A DNA stretch of 64,000 nt from Caldilinea sp. CFX5 (GCA_021405325.1 QWII01000077.1:1-64000); one strand, 5' to 3'. Positions 26,101 to 35,900 are shown, numbered from the stretch's first letter. Notes: generated by a model from the sequence alone, not told the origin. A program made the numbers and translations.

Positions 26101-26769
26101 CAGGTGGTCGCCAAGCTTTATCCTGAGCATGGTACGGCGCTGCCGCAGCAGACGTTGACTGCCAGCGGTGGAGCGTATAGCCATGTCTTTGACTTCGGTG
26201 GCCCCGTGACGCCGGTCTATGCGCAGGTGTGGGTGGATGAAACGCCCGGTGGGCTGACGACGCGTCGCGAGGTGGTGGCCGATCGCGGGACGGGGGGGAG
26301 TGGTGATTTTGGACCGGCGAGACATTATGGCGATGTCTTGGTTGTCTCATCTGATGGCAAAGCTAGCTTTGAAAGCGATCAATCACTCGAACTTTTATTA
26401 GGTGAATCGATTGCGTGGCAAAGTATGCCTGGTACACCACCTTTGCCCATCGGTAAAGCTATTATTGGTCAATCCTACCGATTAGACGCTTTTCCTCCTA
26501 TTCTTGTTATGAATGGTCAAGTTTTGTTTGAGTATGAGGCGCCGCCTGTATTGCAAGCATCTGGTGGTAATGACACACAAACCACAGAGCCTGCTGTTTA
26601 CTTCTGGAATGGCGCTAGTTGGCAAGCGCTACCTACGACAGTGATCACACCAGTGAATGCCGTAGATGGTGTGAAGGTTGCTGCCGCTCCAAGCCAGGGT
26701 ATAGGAGTCTATGCTGTGTTGCTAGATCTAGGGCAAAATCAAACGTTTCTACCGTTGATTCAACGGTAG
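23158..26769 (+). CDS. Secreted zinc metalloprotease, multidomain
   Basis: A 1203-residue exported protein. AAGGAG precedes the ATG at 23158, which opens a signal peptide ending near THAQ. The order is an IPT-like Ig domain (NPTGGVAGNAVKLGGSGF), a region resembling a glutamine-amidotransferase-like fold, an FDDLPDAATLENHY..GVRFENN domain, then a metallopeptidase region with zinc motif HELGHY at residues 750-755. A beta-rich C-terminal region ends in NQTFLPLIQR. Length and domain mix are family-atypical; the peptidase is closest in style to gluzincin/metzincin-type secreted proteases. The last 430 or so bases are visibly more AT-rich than the rest (see findings). The substrate is unknown. Confidence 0.85.
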   Translation: MHLRNRQYSLISVFGALCALWLWLGVTVTHAQVGAPTLQANPTGGVAGNAVKLGGSGFAPGGYEGTILWDGAPVETIQIPVGGSFIRDFILPANAAPGDHVITICRGSPCLVGAAAQQASAPMRVTATAPQLPVTVAYVYQADTAAAKNFVDLLTRHGMTVKVVPLDDVLKTDFRQFALTIIADDTGKQDVWGNADGQVSQIAKNSKVLGIGEGGYAFFGRLGLAIGHPRGAHGSALDIYAVDPNLAVYRTPYNLGLGRGGLLQVYRDNVPNVALSVTSLGSNTLSSGYQDANGTFSILVSQGCNQLWGFTGEPGRMTAAGRNLFINSVQQAMSMPCSGVTLQNPCQELFAPADIPAAGVITFDDLPDAATLENHYAPLYGVRFENNATTRAITYGLEPDKAESRPNVAINNPLAPATSIGVPLVINFAEPKTHVGFYMGNGDTQQPTALLTAFDTTGQLLCRAANPVPEPHSEFIGLYDAYGRIASIRLDYGNTALSESIDNLTFAPNPQRWRIQLCQETADRCPPAGGTVYRTNPATGGDAFAVDAQGYVLGASQIDVGDQLWGLEPMTKTASATIYRTTGAEVVVSAGAVSAGVQAEPATLRLVVKQQQPLLVQDLTVSAEWYVQGDAQRAEWLRANLVKAANYLYAFTDGQFTLGRITVQQSLDGWPAADMRLHLNNVLQPKANIGGIVTADTPDPLADFTYSPGHVFMGSAWNRYGVPPNQQVKVNGIPVSPATLVDDWAIAMAHELGHYLLFLFDTYTGIDGQASQELADRCTGTAMGDAYKPSNQNFIFSPDHWETACVGTEAHHTLNGRTEWTTIKLWYPWVIQPTAVVTGPVAPPANLTTVTFLAPSTPPGEPATSQLFDMIYQDGELTSGEARVFTFRGDRLFEQGKPPKNATQVQLIDAQVADRLCVYDVNDHAEGGETPRHQFGCEPIQPGNAELQMTKNTAWQPLIALTQVSTTSLRLAVTQTLPAGAQVVAKLYPEHGTALPQQTLTASGGAYSHVFDFGGPVTPVYAQVWVDETPGGLTTRREVVADRGTGGSGDFGPARHYGDVLVVSSDGKASFESDQSLELLLGESIAWQSMPGTPPLPIGKAIIGQSYRLDAFPPILVMNGQVLFEYEAPPVLQASGGNDTQTTEPAVYFWNGASWQALPTTVITPVNAVDGVKVAAAPSQGIGVYAVLLDLGQNQTFLPLIQR

Positions 26770-26774
26770 TTACG

Positions 26775-26837
26775 ATAGGGGTGTGAACTTGTCATTTGTA
26801 TAATCGTCTTACGCAAATGACAAGTTCACACCCCTAT
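26775..26837. terminator. Long hairpin between convergent genes
   Basis: A perfect 24-bp stem (26775-26798 with 26814-26837; core AGGGGTGTGAACTTGTCATT) encloses a 15-base loop. It starts six bases after the metalloprotease stop and reaches the stop codon of the convergent gene. It probably terminates both transcripts, although it lacks a long T-run; it could also be a repeat element. Confidence 0.75.
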
Positions 26838-29800
26838 TATCTATTGTTTCCCTCAACAGCTTGGAGAATACTACGATTAAATGATACATTTTTAAGATAA
26901 GAGTCGCGCATATCTAGGCTATTAATCCGATGGGCTTGTTGCATGAGCAAGTTATGAGCTTTAGTTAAGGCATGAGTAGCAAGTTTTGTTTCACCGAGTG
27001 TATGCAAGACTTGATGGCACATCCAATAGTCACGTTGCGGAAAATCTGGTCCTTCACCTTTACAGTCGTCAAGGATTTGCAATGCTTTACGCACCGCAGC
27101 TAGTGCTTCGTCCTGGCGATTTAGTGCTAATTGTGCTGTAGCTATGATTGCTAAATCAGAAGTAGTGGAGAGATGAAGTTGGAGCAGAAGAAATTTTTCC
27201 AGTGATGCTTGTGCACGCACGATTGCATCAGCGAAGTGCTGTCTACGCAAACTCACTAAAGCCAAATCGTTTAGATAGATTGCTTCTAGATTGGTATCTC
27301 CTTGCACTTGGGCAAGGTGTAAACCTGTTTGGAGTACTTCCTCGGCTTGTAACCAATCTCCTGTATCACGTAATACCTGACCTAGATTACAAAGAAGATA
27401 AGCTTCAATACCTTCCTGTTTTAGTGCTAAGCCATGCTCCAAACTGTGGCGGGCTTCCGATAAATTCCCAACAGTTAAATATAAAATTCCTAGTTCATTC
27501 AAGATAATGGCTTGCCACCATAGATTGTTTAACGTTTGTTGCGTCCTCAAGGCTTCGCGCATCATTTGCTCGGCTTCACTGTGATTGCCTAGTGTACTGA
27601 GGTTTTGCGCAATGTTTAATTGACTTGCACCTACACCTGAGCGCTCGCCAATCTCTTTGCGAATTGTGAGAGCTTGTTGGTAGTAGAAGATCGCTTCATG
27701 GTAATTCCGCCGAGCTTGTTCGATTACGCCTAAGGCATTGAGGGAACGAGCTTCATATTGTCTATTGTTTATCTGTCGATTGTATAGTAAATTATGTTCA
27801 AACTCTTTGCGCGCTTCATCAAATTTCCCTTGCTGTCGGTAAATTAATCCTAACCCATAGCGAATCTCTGCCTCAACATTGCGGTAATTAACTTCGTTTT
27901 CAACCCTTATCACTGCTTGTCCAGATAACTGTTCTGCTTCGTCGTAATTGCCTTGGCGCCAAGCGAGCATTCCTAGCCGTGCTAAACAGCGTGCTTGCCC
28001 TTCTACATCATTATTAATTTTTGCTAATGCCCAAGCTTGCTTAATAGCTTCTTCCGCCTGCGCATAGTTACTTACTGCTTCATAATATTCACCCCAGAGA
28101 AGGGCAAGATCAAATTGCTGTGCTGTGGTTTGGTGGCTTAGATTTCTAAGTGTCGTTGCTTGTTCTTCCCGTCGCCCTAGGATATGCAACACCTCCACTT
28201 TCGCCTTCAACCAAGCTGGCCGTTCTTCGATTTCTAGTGCGCGGCTGAAGTAGCTCAGCGCTGTTTCATTCGCGTAGTCATGCTTGGCCCGTAGACCGGC
28301 GGCATCTAAATAGTGTAGCGCCTTGGCACGTATCGGCTGTTGCAACATATCACTATTGTAATAGTGCAGCGCCAGGTCTTCCACATTCTCCGGCTGCAAC
28401 CCTTCTATCGTTTGCGCAACAGCAAAGTGGAGTTCCTGCCGTTGATCGGCCAGCAGCGTTTGGTAGACCACCTCCTGGGTGATGTTGTGTTTGAAGAGAT
28501 AGGCGCGCCGCGGCTCCGGCTGCTCGACACGGGCGAAGTCGCGTTGGAGCAGGGTGTCGAGTTGTTGGGTTAACAGATCGCCTTCCGGCTGCACAGGGTG
28601 GGCGCGCTGCAACAGATCATGGCTAAAGAGCCGCCCGATCACACTCGCCACCTTCACCGTCAACTTGACCGGCTCCGGCAGGCGATCCAGACGGGCGAGG
28701 ATCACCCCCTGAATCGTGCTGGGCAAACCCAAGTCCACCGTACTCAACGGCGCGCTGGCGGAGACGACTTCCACCCCGTCAACCCGCGCCAGACAACCGC
28801 TGTTGCGCAACCGGTGAATCAGCGCCGGCGACAGCTCCCAACCGTCGGCGCTACGTTGCAGATGCGCGCCGTCGAGCAGGGCATCGACCAACTCTTCGGC
28901 AAAGAAGGGGTTGCCCTGCGTCTGCGCCTGGATCAGCGAAAGCGCCAGCAGCGACACCGGCGCGACCGGTTCTCCTTGCGTGCGGTTGAGCCGTTGTTGC
29001 ACCAGGGCGGCAATCCCTTCCGGCGTCAACTCTTCCAGCGAAAGATGGGTTTGCGGCGTCAGCGCAGCGGTTTCGTTCAAGAAGGGATCATGTTCACGCA
29101 CCGGGGGCCGTTGCACCAGCAGCAACAAGAGCGGCGCACTCTGCACCATGCGCGCCAGCGCCAGCACCACCCCCTGCGACGCCTCATCCATCCAATGAAT
29201 ATCTTCAAAGATCAGCAGCAACGGTTGGCGTTGGGCATAGCTCTGCACCAGATCGACCACCAGGCTGATGAGCGCTTCGTAACGCAACTTGGCGTCAAAG
29301 GCGGCGGTGGTGGCATTATCGGAGATGGGCAGCGCCAGCAGGTCGCGCAGCAAGGGCAACCGGAGCGCCCAGGCCGCATTCATGGCTGTTATCGTGGCCG
29401 TGACCTGGGCGATTTGTGTTTCAACCGTAGCTGCATCGTAACGATTCAGCCACCCCCTCCTATCCTCCCCCTGATAAGGGGCGGGACCGTCGTGCGCACC
29501 ATCGTTCCCTCCCTTACCAGGGGAGGGGTAGGGAGGGGTGAATAGGTACGCGGCCTCCCCTGTATCCAGGCCAAGCAGGGAGCGCATTGCCAACCGGATA
29601 GCAAAATAGGCAGTATCCTGATTGGTACTCTGGCAAGCGCCGCTGACTATCGTCAAGCCTTGTTGGTGGGCCTGGCGCGCCGCTTCCGCCACCAGATGGC
29701 TCTTGCCGACGCCGGCGCTCCCCTCAATGCGCACCAGGCGACCCTGCCCTTGCCGGACAGCCGCTAACTCAGCCGCAATCGCTGTTAACTCCTTGGCCCG

Positions 29801-31162
29801 ACCAACCAGCGGCGTTGGATAGAGATCATAGAGTTGCCGGCTGCGGGTGATCGGTTGCAGCACCGCATAGAGCGGCTGGGGCGTTGCCTTGCCCTTGAGT
29901 TTGACCTCGCCCAGCGGTTGTAGACGAAATTCATCGCCAATCGCATCGGCAATCACCTGGCTGACCAGCACCTGACCCGGCGGCGCGTGGGTCATCAGCC
30001 GGGCGGCGACCACCGTTTCATCGCCCAGCACGCCGTAGGTCTGCCGGGTGGCGCTGCCATAGGCACCGACGCGCATGGCCCCTTGGCTGATGCCGATCTG
30101 GGTGGTGGCAATAAACGGGCAATGGGGCGGCGGCGTGCGCAGTTCCAGCGCCGTCGTCACCGCCCGCCGGGTGTCGTCATCATGGGCAATCGGCGCGCCA
30201 AAGGCGGCGTAGAGATAGGTGCCTTTGTCGCCGGTGGTCAATTGAATGAGCGCACCTTCGTAGTGGTTGACAATGCTTTGCACCCACCGAATGTACTGGT
30301 CAAGCTTGTTGGCGGCGTCGGGATCATTGTCATAATCCAGGCCGGTAAATTTGAGGAAGAGCGCGGTGGCCGGACGCAATTCGGCCAGAAAGCGCCCCCC
30401 TTCACTCTGCAAGCGCGCATAGACCGGCGGCAGCACCCAGGCGCTGGCTTCCGCTTCCGGTAACAGGGTAACAGGCTGGGGAGCGACCGGCGCGGTGGGT
30501 GGCGTCAGCGTGGTGACAACCGCAAAGCGTTCAGCGCTGTTGGGCTGTGTGCGCCACTCGGCAATGGTGAGCGCCGGTTGTAACAGATTGACAGTCGGCT
30601 CATCTAAGACCAATTCGCCTTGCTTTGCCATCTGCTCTGTTGCGGCCATGCGGTCGAGGGTGACGCCGGCCAGCACATCGATCAGTTGGATGGCCGGGTT
30701 GCCAACGGCAAAGCGGCGCGCCGGTCCCGCTGCTACCGCCGTTTTGATCGCCAGCGTTACGGTGTCGCCAGCCGGCAAGCGGATCTGTTGGTAATTTTTC
30801 ATCGCGGCTTGCATGGCAAGGGCGGCGGTGGCGGCTTGACGAGTTGCCGCAACCAGATCGCTTTGGCTTGCGGGTGCCGCAGCGGCAAACCAACAGGTAA
30901 TAGCGTCGCCGCTAAAGCCGATAACGCTGCCGCCATAGCGTTCCACCTCGCTGATGAGGGCGGTATAGACCATGTTCAGGTGACGCGTTAATTCATCGGC
31001 CCCACGCCGCGCTCCATAACTGCGCACCAACGCAGTCGTGAGCGGGGTAAAGCCGGAAATATCGGCGAAGAGGGTGGCGCCGATGGTCGCTTCGGGCAAA
31101 CTCGCACCGGACGCCAGGGCGCGCCGCCGGTCGCGAGCGATGTAGGCAGCAGCAGGTTGCAT
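26837..31162 (-). CDS. Adenylate/guanylate-cyclase-like, STAND ATPase and TPR protein
   Basis: A 1441-residue signalling protein. A class III nucleotide-cyclase-like domain (ATLFADISGFTPLT; GGSVIGFSGDAITCWF) comes first, then a second, degenerate cyclase-like domain (ATALFLKFTGLDY; LIQLTTGDKGTYLYAAFGAP). The ATPase follows, with Walker A EGSAGVGKSH, Walker B LLLIFEDIHWMDE, and about 500 residues of TPR helices. This architecture is common in Chloroflexota and Cyanobacteria. An in-frame palindromic repeat encodes the TPPYPSPGKGG to QGEDRRGW insert in the ATPase. The TPR part is AT-richer than the rest. The ATG at 31162 is preferred over a TTG 12 codons upstream; the ribosome site is weak. Cyclase activity is unproven. 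Confidence 0.9.
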   Translation of the reverse strand: MQPAAAYIARDRRRALASGASLPEATIGATLFADISGFTPLTTALVRSYGARRGADELTRHLNMVYTALISEVERYGGSVIGFSGDAITCWFAAAAPASQSDLVAATRQAATAALAMQAAMKNYQQIRLPAGDTVTLAIKTAVAAGPARRFAVGNPAIQLIDVLAGVTLDRMAATEQMAKQGELVLDEPTVNLLQPALTIAEWRTQPNSAERFAVVTTLTPPTAPVAPQPVTLLPEAEASAWVLPPVYARLQSEGGRFLAELRPATALFLKFTGLDYDNDPDAANKLDQYIRWVQSIVNHYEGALIQLTTGDKGTYLYAAFGAPIAHDDDTRRAVTTALELRTPPPHCPFIATTQIGISQGAMRVGAYGSATRQTYGVLGDETVVAARLMTHAPPGQVLVSQVIADAIGDEFRLQPLGEVKLKGKATPQPLYAVLQPITRSRQLYDLYPTPLVGRAKELTAIAAELAAVRQGQGRLVRIEGSAGVGKSHLVAEAARQAHQQGLTIVSGACQSTNQDTAYFAIRLAMRSLLGLDTGEAAYLFTPPYPSPGKGGNDGAHDGPAPYQGEDRRGWLNRYDAATVETQIAQVTATITAMNAAWALRLPLLRDLLALPISDNATTAAFDAKLRYEALISLVVDLVQSYAQRQPLLLIFEDIHWMDEASQGVVLALARMVQSAPLLLLLVQRPPVREHDPFLNETAALTPQTHLSLEELTPEGIAALVQQRLNRTQGEPVAPVSLLALSLIQAQTQGNPFFAEELVDALLDGAHLQRSADGWELSPALIHRLRNSGCLARVDGVEVVSASAPLSTVDLGLPSTIQGVILARLDRLPEPVKLTVKVASVIGRLFSHDLLQRAHPVQPEGDLLTQQLDTLLQRDFARVEQPEPRRAYLFKHNITQEVVYQTLLADQRQELHFAVAQTIEGLQPENVEDLALHYYNSDMLQQPIRAKALHYLDAAGLRAKHDYANETALSYFSRALEIEERPAWLKAKVEVLHILGRREEQATTLRNLSHQTTAQQFDLALLWGEYYEAVSNYAQAEEAIKQAWALAKINNDVEGQARCLARLGMLAWRQGNYDEAEQLSGQAVIRVENEVNYRNVEAEIRYGLGLIYRQQGKFDEARKEFEHNLLYNRQINNRQYEARSLNALGVIEQARRNYHEAIFYYQQALTIRKEIGERSGVGASQLNIAQNLSTLGNHSEAEQMMREALRTQQTLNNLWWQAIILNELGILYLTVGNLSEARHSLEHGLALKQEGIEAYLLCNLGQVLRDTGDWLQAEEVLQTGLHLAQVQGDTNLEAIYLNDLALVSLRRQHFADAIVRAQASLEKFLLLQLHLSTTSDLAIIATAQLALNRQDEALAAVRKALQILDDCKGEGPDFPQRDYWMCHQVLHTLGETKLATHALTKAHNLLMQQAHRINSLDMRDSYLKNVSFNRSILQAVEGNNR
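29451..29541. repeat. In-frame palindromic repeat within cyclase-ATPase gene
   Basis: A C-rich arm beginning CACCCCCTCCTATCCTCCCC (29451 onward) is complementary, with mismatches, to the G-rich arm ending GGGAGGGGTG at 29541. It is translated in frame as the TPPYPSPGKGG...PYQGEDRRGW segment. Such P/G-rich inserts between conserved ATPase segments look like a repeat element tolerated inside the protein. Confidence 0.75.
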
Positions 31163-31300
31163 AGCTGCTATTATACGTTGGTTGGGGCAAAGCTTCAAAT
31201 GCTCTCGACCAACAAGCGTAACAAGGGGCTGGTTACTTGTTGTCAGGTTGCGGGTTGATGCGCTTACGTAGCTGGGACAAGCGGCTGGCTATGGATTGAA

Positions 31301-32392
31301 CTATTCACCGAGAATCTCGGCACAGATCACTTCCGGCGTTTTCTCTTGCGTATAGACTACCTGGGTTGCTATCTGCCGAAAGGCTGGGTGTGTCACCAGA
31401 TAGCGGGTAAATGGCACACCGTCAATTTTGAAGGGCGTGTACTCGCGCAGGAGCCTGACCGCTTCATCAAGATCGGGTGAGGGCAGGAGCAGAACAACAT
31501 TGGGATAGGGCGCCAATACCGCCTGAATGCGGGCAAAATCGGCGTCATTTTCCTGGACGGAGTGACCGGCGCCAAAGTCCATGACACAGCCGTGGTGTTC
31601 TTGCACGGCGCGTACGACAGCATGGGCCTCGAAGCGCTTCCAATAGCGATAGACGCCGGCAAACCCTTCGCGTTCGCGGATTTCCCGCTGGACTGCTTTA
31701 TCGTAGCCGATCTCTTTGTAGTAATCCCAACGGATATCATCCAGCGAAACCTGGGGACGGCCCAGTTGTTCGGCCAGCAGCTTGCCCAGTGTACTCTTGC
31801 CTGCGCCCATTGGGCCGATCAAGAAGACCTCGGGGGAGTTTGGATCGAGTTGCGCCAGCAGCTCCGCACAACTCTCCTGCGGCGTCTTCCCCTGGGTGTA
31901 GAGGCGAAGCTTGGCGAGGTCGTGGTTGGAGTGGTGGCGCACAAAGTGTTCGGTCAATTCCACCCCCTCATAGTAGACATAGCCACGCTCGTCCAGCAGA
32001 CGGACAGCCGTTTCAACCTCCGGGGCGGGCAAGAGTAGGACGATGGGCTGGTAGGGCTGCAACGCTTGTTGGACGCGGGCCAATAGCTGACTATCGCTGA
32101 ACGCTACTTGGGTCGCCTTTAACTCGAATACCCCTTGGGGGTGTTCTTGCAGAATGCGCTCGACCGCGTGCGCCTCAAACGGGGCTTGGTAGTGCAGATA
32201 GCCTTCCAGTTCCCCCTCTTCCCACGCCCGCTCTACTGCCTCTTGACTATGCCCAAGCTCGGCATAATAGGGGGCAGCATCCTTGCCGACATCGATAAAG
32301 GGCAGTCCCAGTCGCTCGGCCAGCAGCCGGCCAACGGTGCTTTTCCCGGCCCGTTCCGGGCCAATCAGGATCACGGTAGATGGTGTTGCCAT
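31301..32392 (-). CDS. Tandem shikimate-kinase-like P-loop protein
   Basis: A 363-residue protein made of two homologous P-loop kinase halves. Half 1 (about residues 1-185) has Walker A GPERAGKST and half 2 (about 190-363) has GPMGAGKST. Both continue in shikimate-kinase style (VGRLLAERLGLPFIDV; LGKLLAEQLGRPQVSLDDIRWDYYKEIGYD) and share the LLLPAP/LLLPSPD..EAVRLL and QGKTP/QEKTPE..CAE(L/I)L blocks, so the gene is an internal duplication. GGAGG precedes the ATG at 32392. The phosphorylated substrate is unknown; real shikimate kinases are single-domain and about half this size. It lies next to the GNAT pseudogene. Confidence 0.85.
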   Translation of the reverse strand: MATPSTVILIGPERAGKSTVGRLLAERLGLPFIDVGKDAAPYYAELGHSQEAVERAWEEGELEGYLHYQAPFEAHAVERILQEHPQGVFELKATQVAFSDSQLLARVQQALQPYQPIVLLLPAPEVETAVRLLDERGYVYYEGVELTEHFVRHHSNHDLAKLRLYTQGKTPQESCAELLAQLDPNSPEVFLIGPMGAGKSTLGKLLAEQLGRPQVSLDDIRWDYYKEIGYDKAVQREIREREGFAGVYRYWKRFEAHAVVRAVQEHHGCVMDFGAGHSVQENDADFARIQAVLAPYPNVVLLLPSPDLDEAVRLLREYTPFKIDGVPFTRYLVTHPAFRQIATQVVYTQEKTPEVICAEILGE

Positions 32393-32403
32393 TGCTTTGC
32401 CTC

Positions 32404-32793
32404 CTATTCCGCTCCAGCCTTTTGCCACGAATATTCTCGCATTCCCAACGCAATCGGTACAAAGCCGACCCCTTGATAGATCCCTTTCCCCATCGCAGAA
32501 GACCAGACATACGCCTGTTGATAGCCGTGGTTTTTCGCTTCCTGTAACAGGTGATGACTGACGGCGCTGCCAAAGCCCTGACGACTTGTTCCCTGGAGCA
32601 TCATCAAGCGCTCTTGCGGCGTATCGCTCATCCAGAGGGTTGCGCCCTCGTAGACCAGCGTCCAGGCAACCGGCGCAGTGAGCAGCAGTTGCTGACCAAA
32701 CAACGGCACGGCTTGCGCGGCCTACTCGACAACCCGCAGCCGGCTATAGACGCCGGGGCGGGCGAGCGCAGGGTCAGCATGGTCTGACGCCAT
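32404..32793 (-). pseudogene. GNAT acetyltransferase interrupted by an amber codon
   Basis: An ATG at 32793 starts MASDHADPALARPGVYSRLRVVE and stops at a TAG (32722-32724). The same frame continues without a break for 105 codons (AAQAVPLFGQQLLL...) to 32404 and encodes a GNAT C-terminal half (RQGFGSAVSHHLLQEAKNHGYQQAYVWSS..GKGIYQGVGFVPI). A single CAG-to-TAG change would explain the interruption. It is probably a recent pseudogene unless translation restarts downstream. It lies 11 bases upstream of the tandem-kinase start. Confidence 0.75.
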
Positions 32794-32842
32794 AGGTCGT
32801 CTTTCCACCGATCATCGCAAAAGGTAGGGTCAAAGTGTAAAG

Positions 32843-32889
32843 AAAAAGCGTGGGGCGTTGGCAACAATCAAGGCCCCACCGCTTTTTTT
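32843..32889. terminator. Rho-independent terminator of the copper-oxidase operon
   Basis: TGGGGC pairs with GCCCCA around a 16-base loop, and AGCG/CGCT extends the stem with one bulge. A poly-T tract flanks it in both orientations. It lies just past the minus-strand multicopper oxidase stop. Confidence 0.75.
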
Positions 32890-32904
32890 CCAGTGATTTC
32901 CGTT

Positions 32905-35900
32905 TCACTTTACCGTCAATGGCTGTAGGGTATGCTGAACGGTACCGGGCGCATAGACTTGGAAGAGACCCCACAACCCTGCTTCGCGATAGGGCGCACG
33001 CTGGTCGCCAAAGCGATAGACCCCTGGTGCGTTGGCGCCACCAATGGGAACGATGGCAATCGCCTCCAGCGCCCCCACCTGCACGGCGCTGAGTAGATTG
33101 GCGCCCGGTTGCGGCTCCTGTAACCAGCGGTGACCTGCCAAGGTGAAGACATGCGCCTGCTCACTAAACGGAACCAAAACATGCACCCGCAGCGGATCGC
33201 CGGCAAATGCTGCCATGTTTAGACAAGGTGACAAGGTGACAAGGTGAAGGGGTGAAGGGGTGACAGTCTCATCACCTTGTCGCCTTGTCACCTTGTCACC
33301 TTGCCCTTCTGGCAGACACACCCCATAATTCAACCCCACCACCCCGCGCACCTGTTCACTATAGGGCATGATATGGGTGCCGATGACCGGATCTTCGTCC
33401 TGCAAGAAGAGGGTAAAGTCACGATAGGGGGGCGCGTTGGAGGGATAGACTGCGACCTGCCAGCTTGCTTTGCCGTTTAGATCAGCGCCAGTGACAGGGT
33501 CGCGATAGGTGGCGCCTGGGGGACCGACGATGATGGCGCCATAGAGACCCAAGCGGGGATTTTCCAGCACATTGCCCCAATCGCGCACCAGGGCGACCGT
33601 CTCCCCTACTTCCGGGTGGGCAAAATAGGTGTAAACGCCACTTTGGCCGACCGGCACGGCTTGCGGCGGATTGAAGCCCGCTTCGACCCCAAGCGCGCTT
33701 TGGGGATCACCGGCGAGCATATCGGCATGGAAGGAGACGGGACCGTCCTTGGTGTCGTTGGTCAAGTGGACGATGATACAGTCACCCACATTCACATGCA
33801 GCACCAGCGGCTCAACGGCGCCTGAGCTTGTCGAAGGCGCCGTTGAGCCGCTGGTCTGGGTTTCTTTGTCGGCGCGCAGTCGATAGATTTTGCCTGTTTC
33901 TTGGCCTAACATGGGTAACGGCGTCTCGCTCGCAACAACAGCAAAAACTTTACGCGGCGCGTCTGCCGGACAAACGGTCTTGGCCGCAACGGGGACGACC
34001 GTATGACCGGGGAGTGGTTGGAGCGTTGTCTTGGCCGCCTGGTCATAGACGCGCAACAGCCCCCAACTCCCTTCACGCAATTTGAAGGCCCGCCCATTGT
34101 AGTAGAGATAATCGCCTGCCATCTGTTGTGGACCGCCGGCGCGTGGGATCACCAGGTCATAGCGCTCGGAAATGCCCAAATGCACAGTGTTGACCGGCGG
34201 CGAGGTTGGGCTAAATGGCTCCACACGGAACCAATGCCCATCCACATGCAGCGTATGCACATCGTTGGCCGCGGCGACCAGACCACGGATCGCCAGCGGA
34301 TCACCCAGATAGGCTTCCAACAGCGGGGTGACCGGATCGCCATGTTGTTGACTGCTAAAGAGACGCGCCGGGTCCGGCGGCCCAGTCGCCAGGCGCGTCG
34401 TCAGCGGTTCGACGCGCAGGTTGAAGGAACTCCCGCTCGAATCACCGACATGGGTGAGCGGGTTGTCATCTTGCAAGAAGAGGACTAGCTCGCGAAAGCT
34501 CCCGGTTACATCGACGGCCAGCGGCGCGTCCGTGTGAATGTCGGCGATTGGGCCGCTGATCAGCGGTTCCCCCGTGTGGGGATGGTGATAGGTGGAACCG
34601 GGCGGTTCGGCAATCAGCGCGCCATAGAGGCCGTGCCGCCATGAACTCAGCGCGTTGACATGATCATGAAAATAGGCCGTGCCAAATTGCACATCGGGAT
34701 ACCAGCGCTGGCGTAAAAACTCGGTGCTGACAATTTCGCCGGTCGCGTGCGCGTGCTGCAACGGCTCGTCAAAGAATAACCGCGTTGGCTCGACGCGCAA
34801 CACACGGCGGATCTCGAACGTTTCGTCCTGATCCATGCCGACCCCGACCAAGACGCCCGGCTGAAAGCGCGCCGTGCTGCTGAGGGCAAGGGCCGTGGCG
34901 CCGGCGGCGACAGGGGTTTGGATCGTTTCCCCTTCGACGGTAAAGGGGCGCAAGGTCTGCTCGTAATTGAAGCCGGCGTCTACCCCGTCGCTGGCTTGAA
35001 TGTCAAACTGGACAAAGTGAATGTGGAGGCTGACTTTGCTGAAAAACTTGTTTTCGCGATTGTCCACCAACTCACTTTTGAAGATGACATCGATACAATC
35101 CTCACCGGCGTTGGCGCGCAGGGCCAGCGGCGTTTTCAGGTTGTCCGTCGCTCGCACCGCCGCTTCTTCCGGTTTTAAGACAAAGATGGCGCCACTAGGG
35201 TCGATCAGATCCTGCGCGGCGTTGAGCGGGATGGGCAAGTTGATGGCGTGAATGACAAATTGTTGCAACCGTGTCCCGGCCGGACAGAGACTGCCTGGCC
35301 CATTAGCCCCCGGCGCCGGTGGACCCGTGCCTTGCTGGATCGGCTCCAGAAAGGGGGCCGGGCCGTGGTTTGGCGCAAAGGGCGGGCGTTGTCCCAGGTG
35401 CGGACGCAGAAAGGGGTAGGCCAGTTTACCGGTTTGCGGGTCGAAGTAAAGGGGCGGTCGTATTTCAGCTATATCCCCGGTTTGGGTAAAGGGGTGGCTG
35501 GGTTGATAGCCAGGCCACTGGTGCGTAGTCGCCGGCTCCCCGAAATAGCTGTTCCCGCGCCGTTGCCAGTTCCAGACGGCGGCGTCATAACCCTGGGGAA
35601 CACCGGCCGGGGGAAGCTGGCGTTCGACCCAGGCGGCGAGGTTCGTTTGGGTGATCGTAAAGGTCAGGCCGTGCCAATCAACGGTTCTCCCGATCAATTG
35701 CTCTGCCGTCACCGCCGTCTTGGTTTGGCCGGCGCGATCAGGCAGTTCCAGCAGCGGCGGCAAGCTATCCTGCGCAGCCGGGCCGTCTTGCAAGGTATTA
35801 TAGACCCGCCAAAGGCCCCACATGCCGGCAAAGTAGTGGTGGGCGACATGGCAGTGGAAGAGATAGTCGCCCACGCTCTGCTGACAGCCGCCGCTGCCGC

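Noticed and set aside
28598..29545. 315-codon plus-strand open frame
   Set aside because: Arg/Gln-rich antisense frame over the ATPase domain of the cyclase-STAND gene; no start signals.
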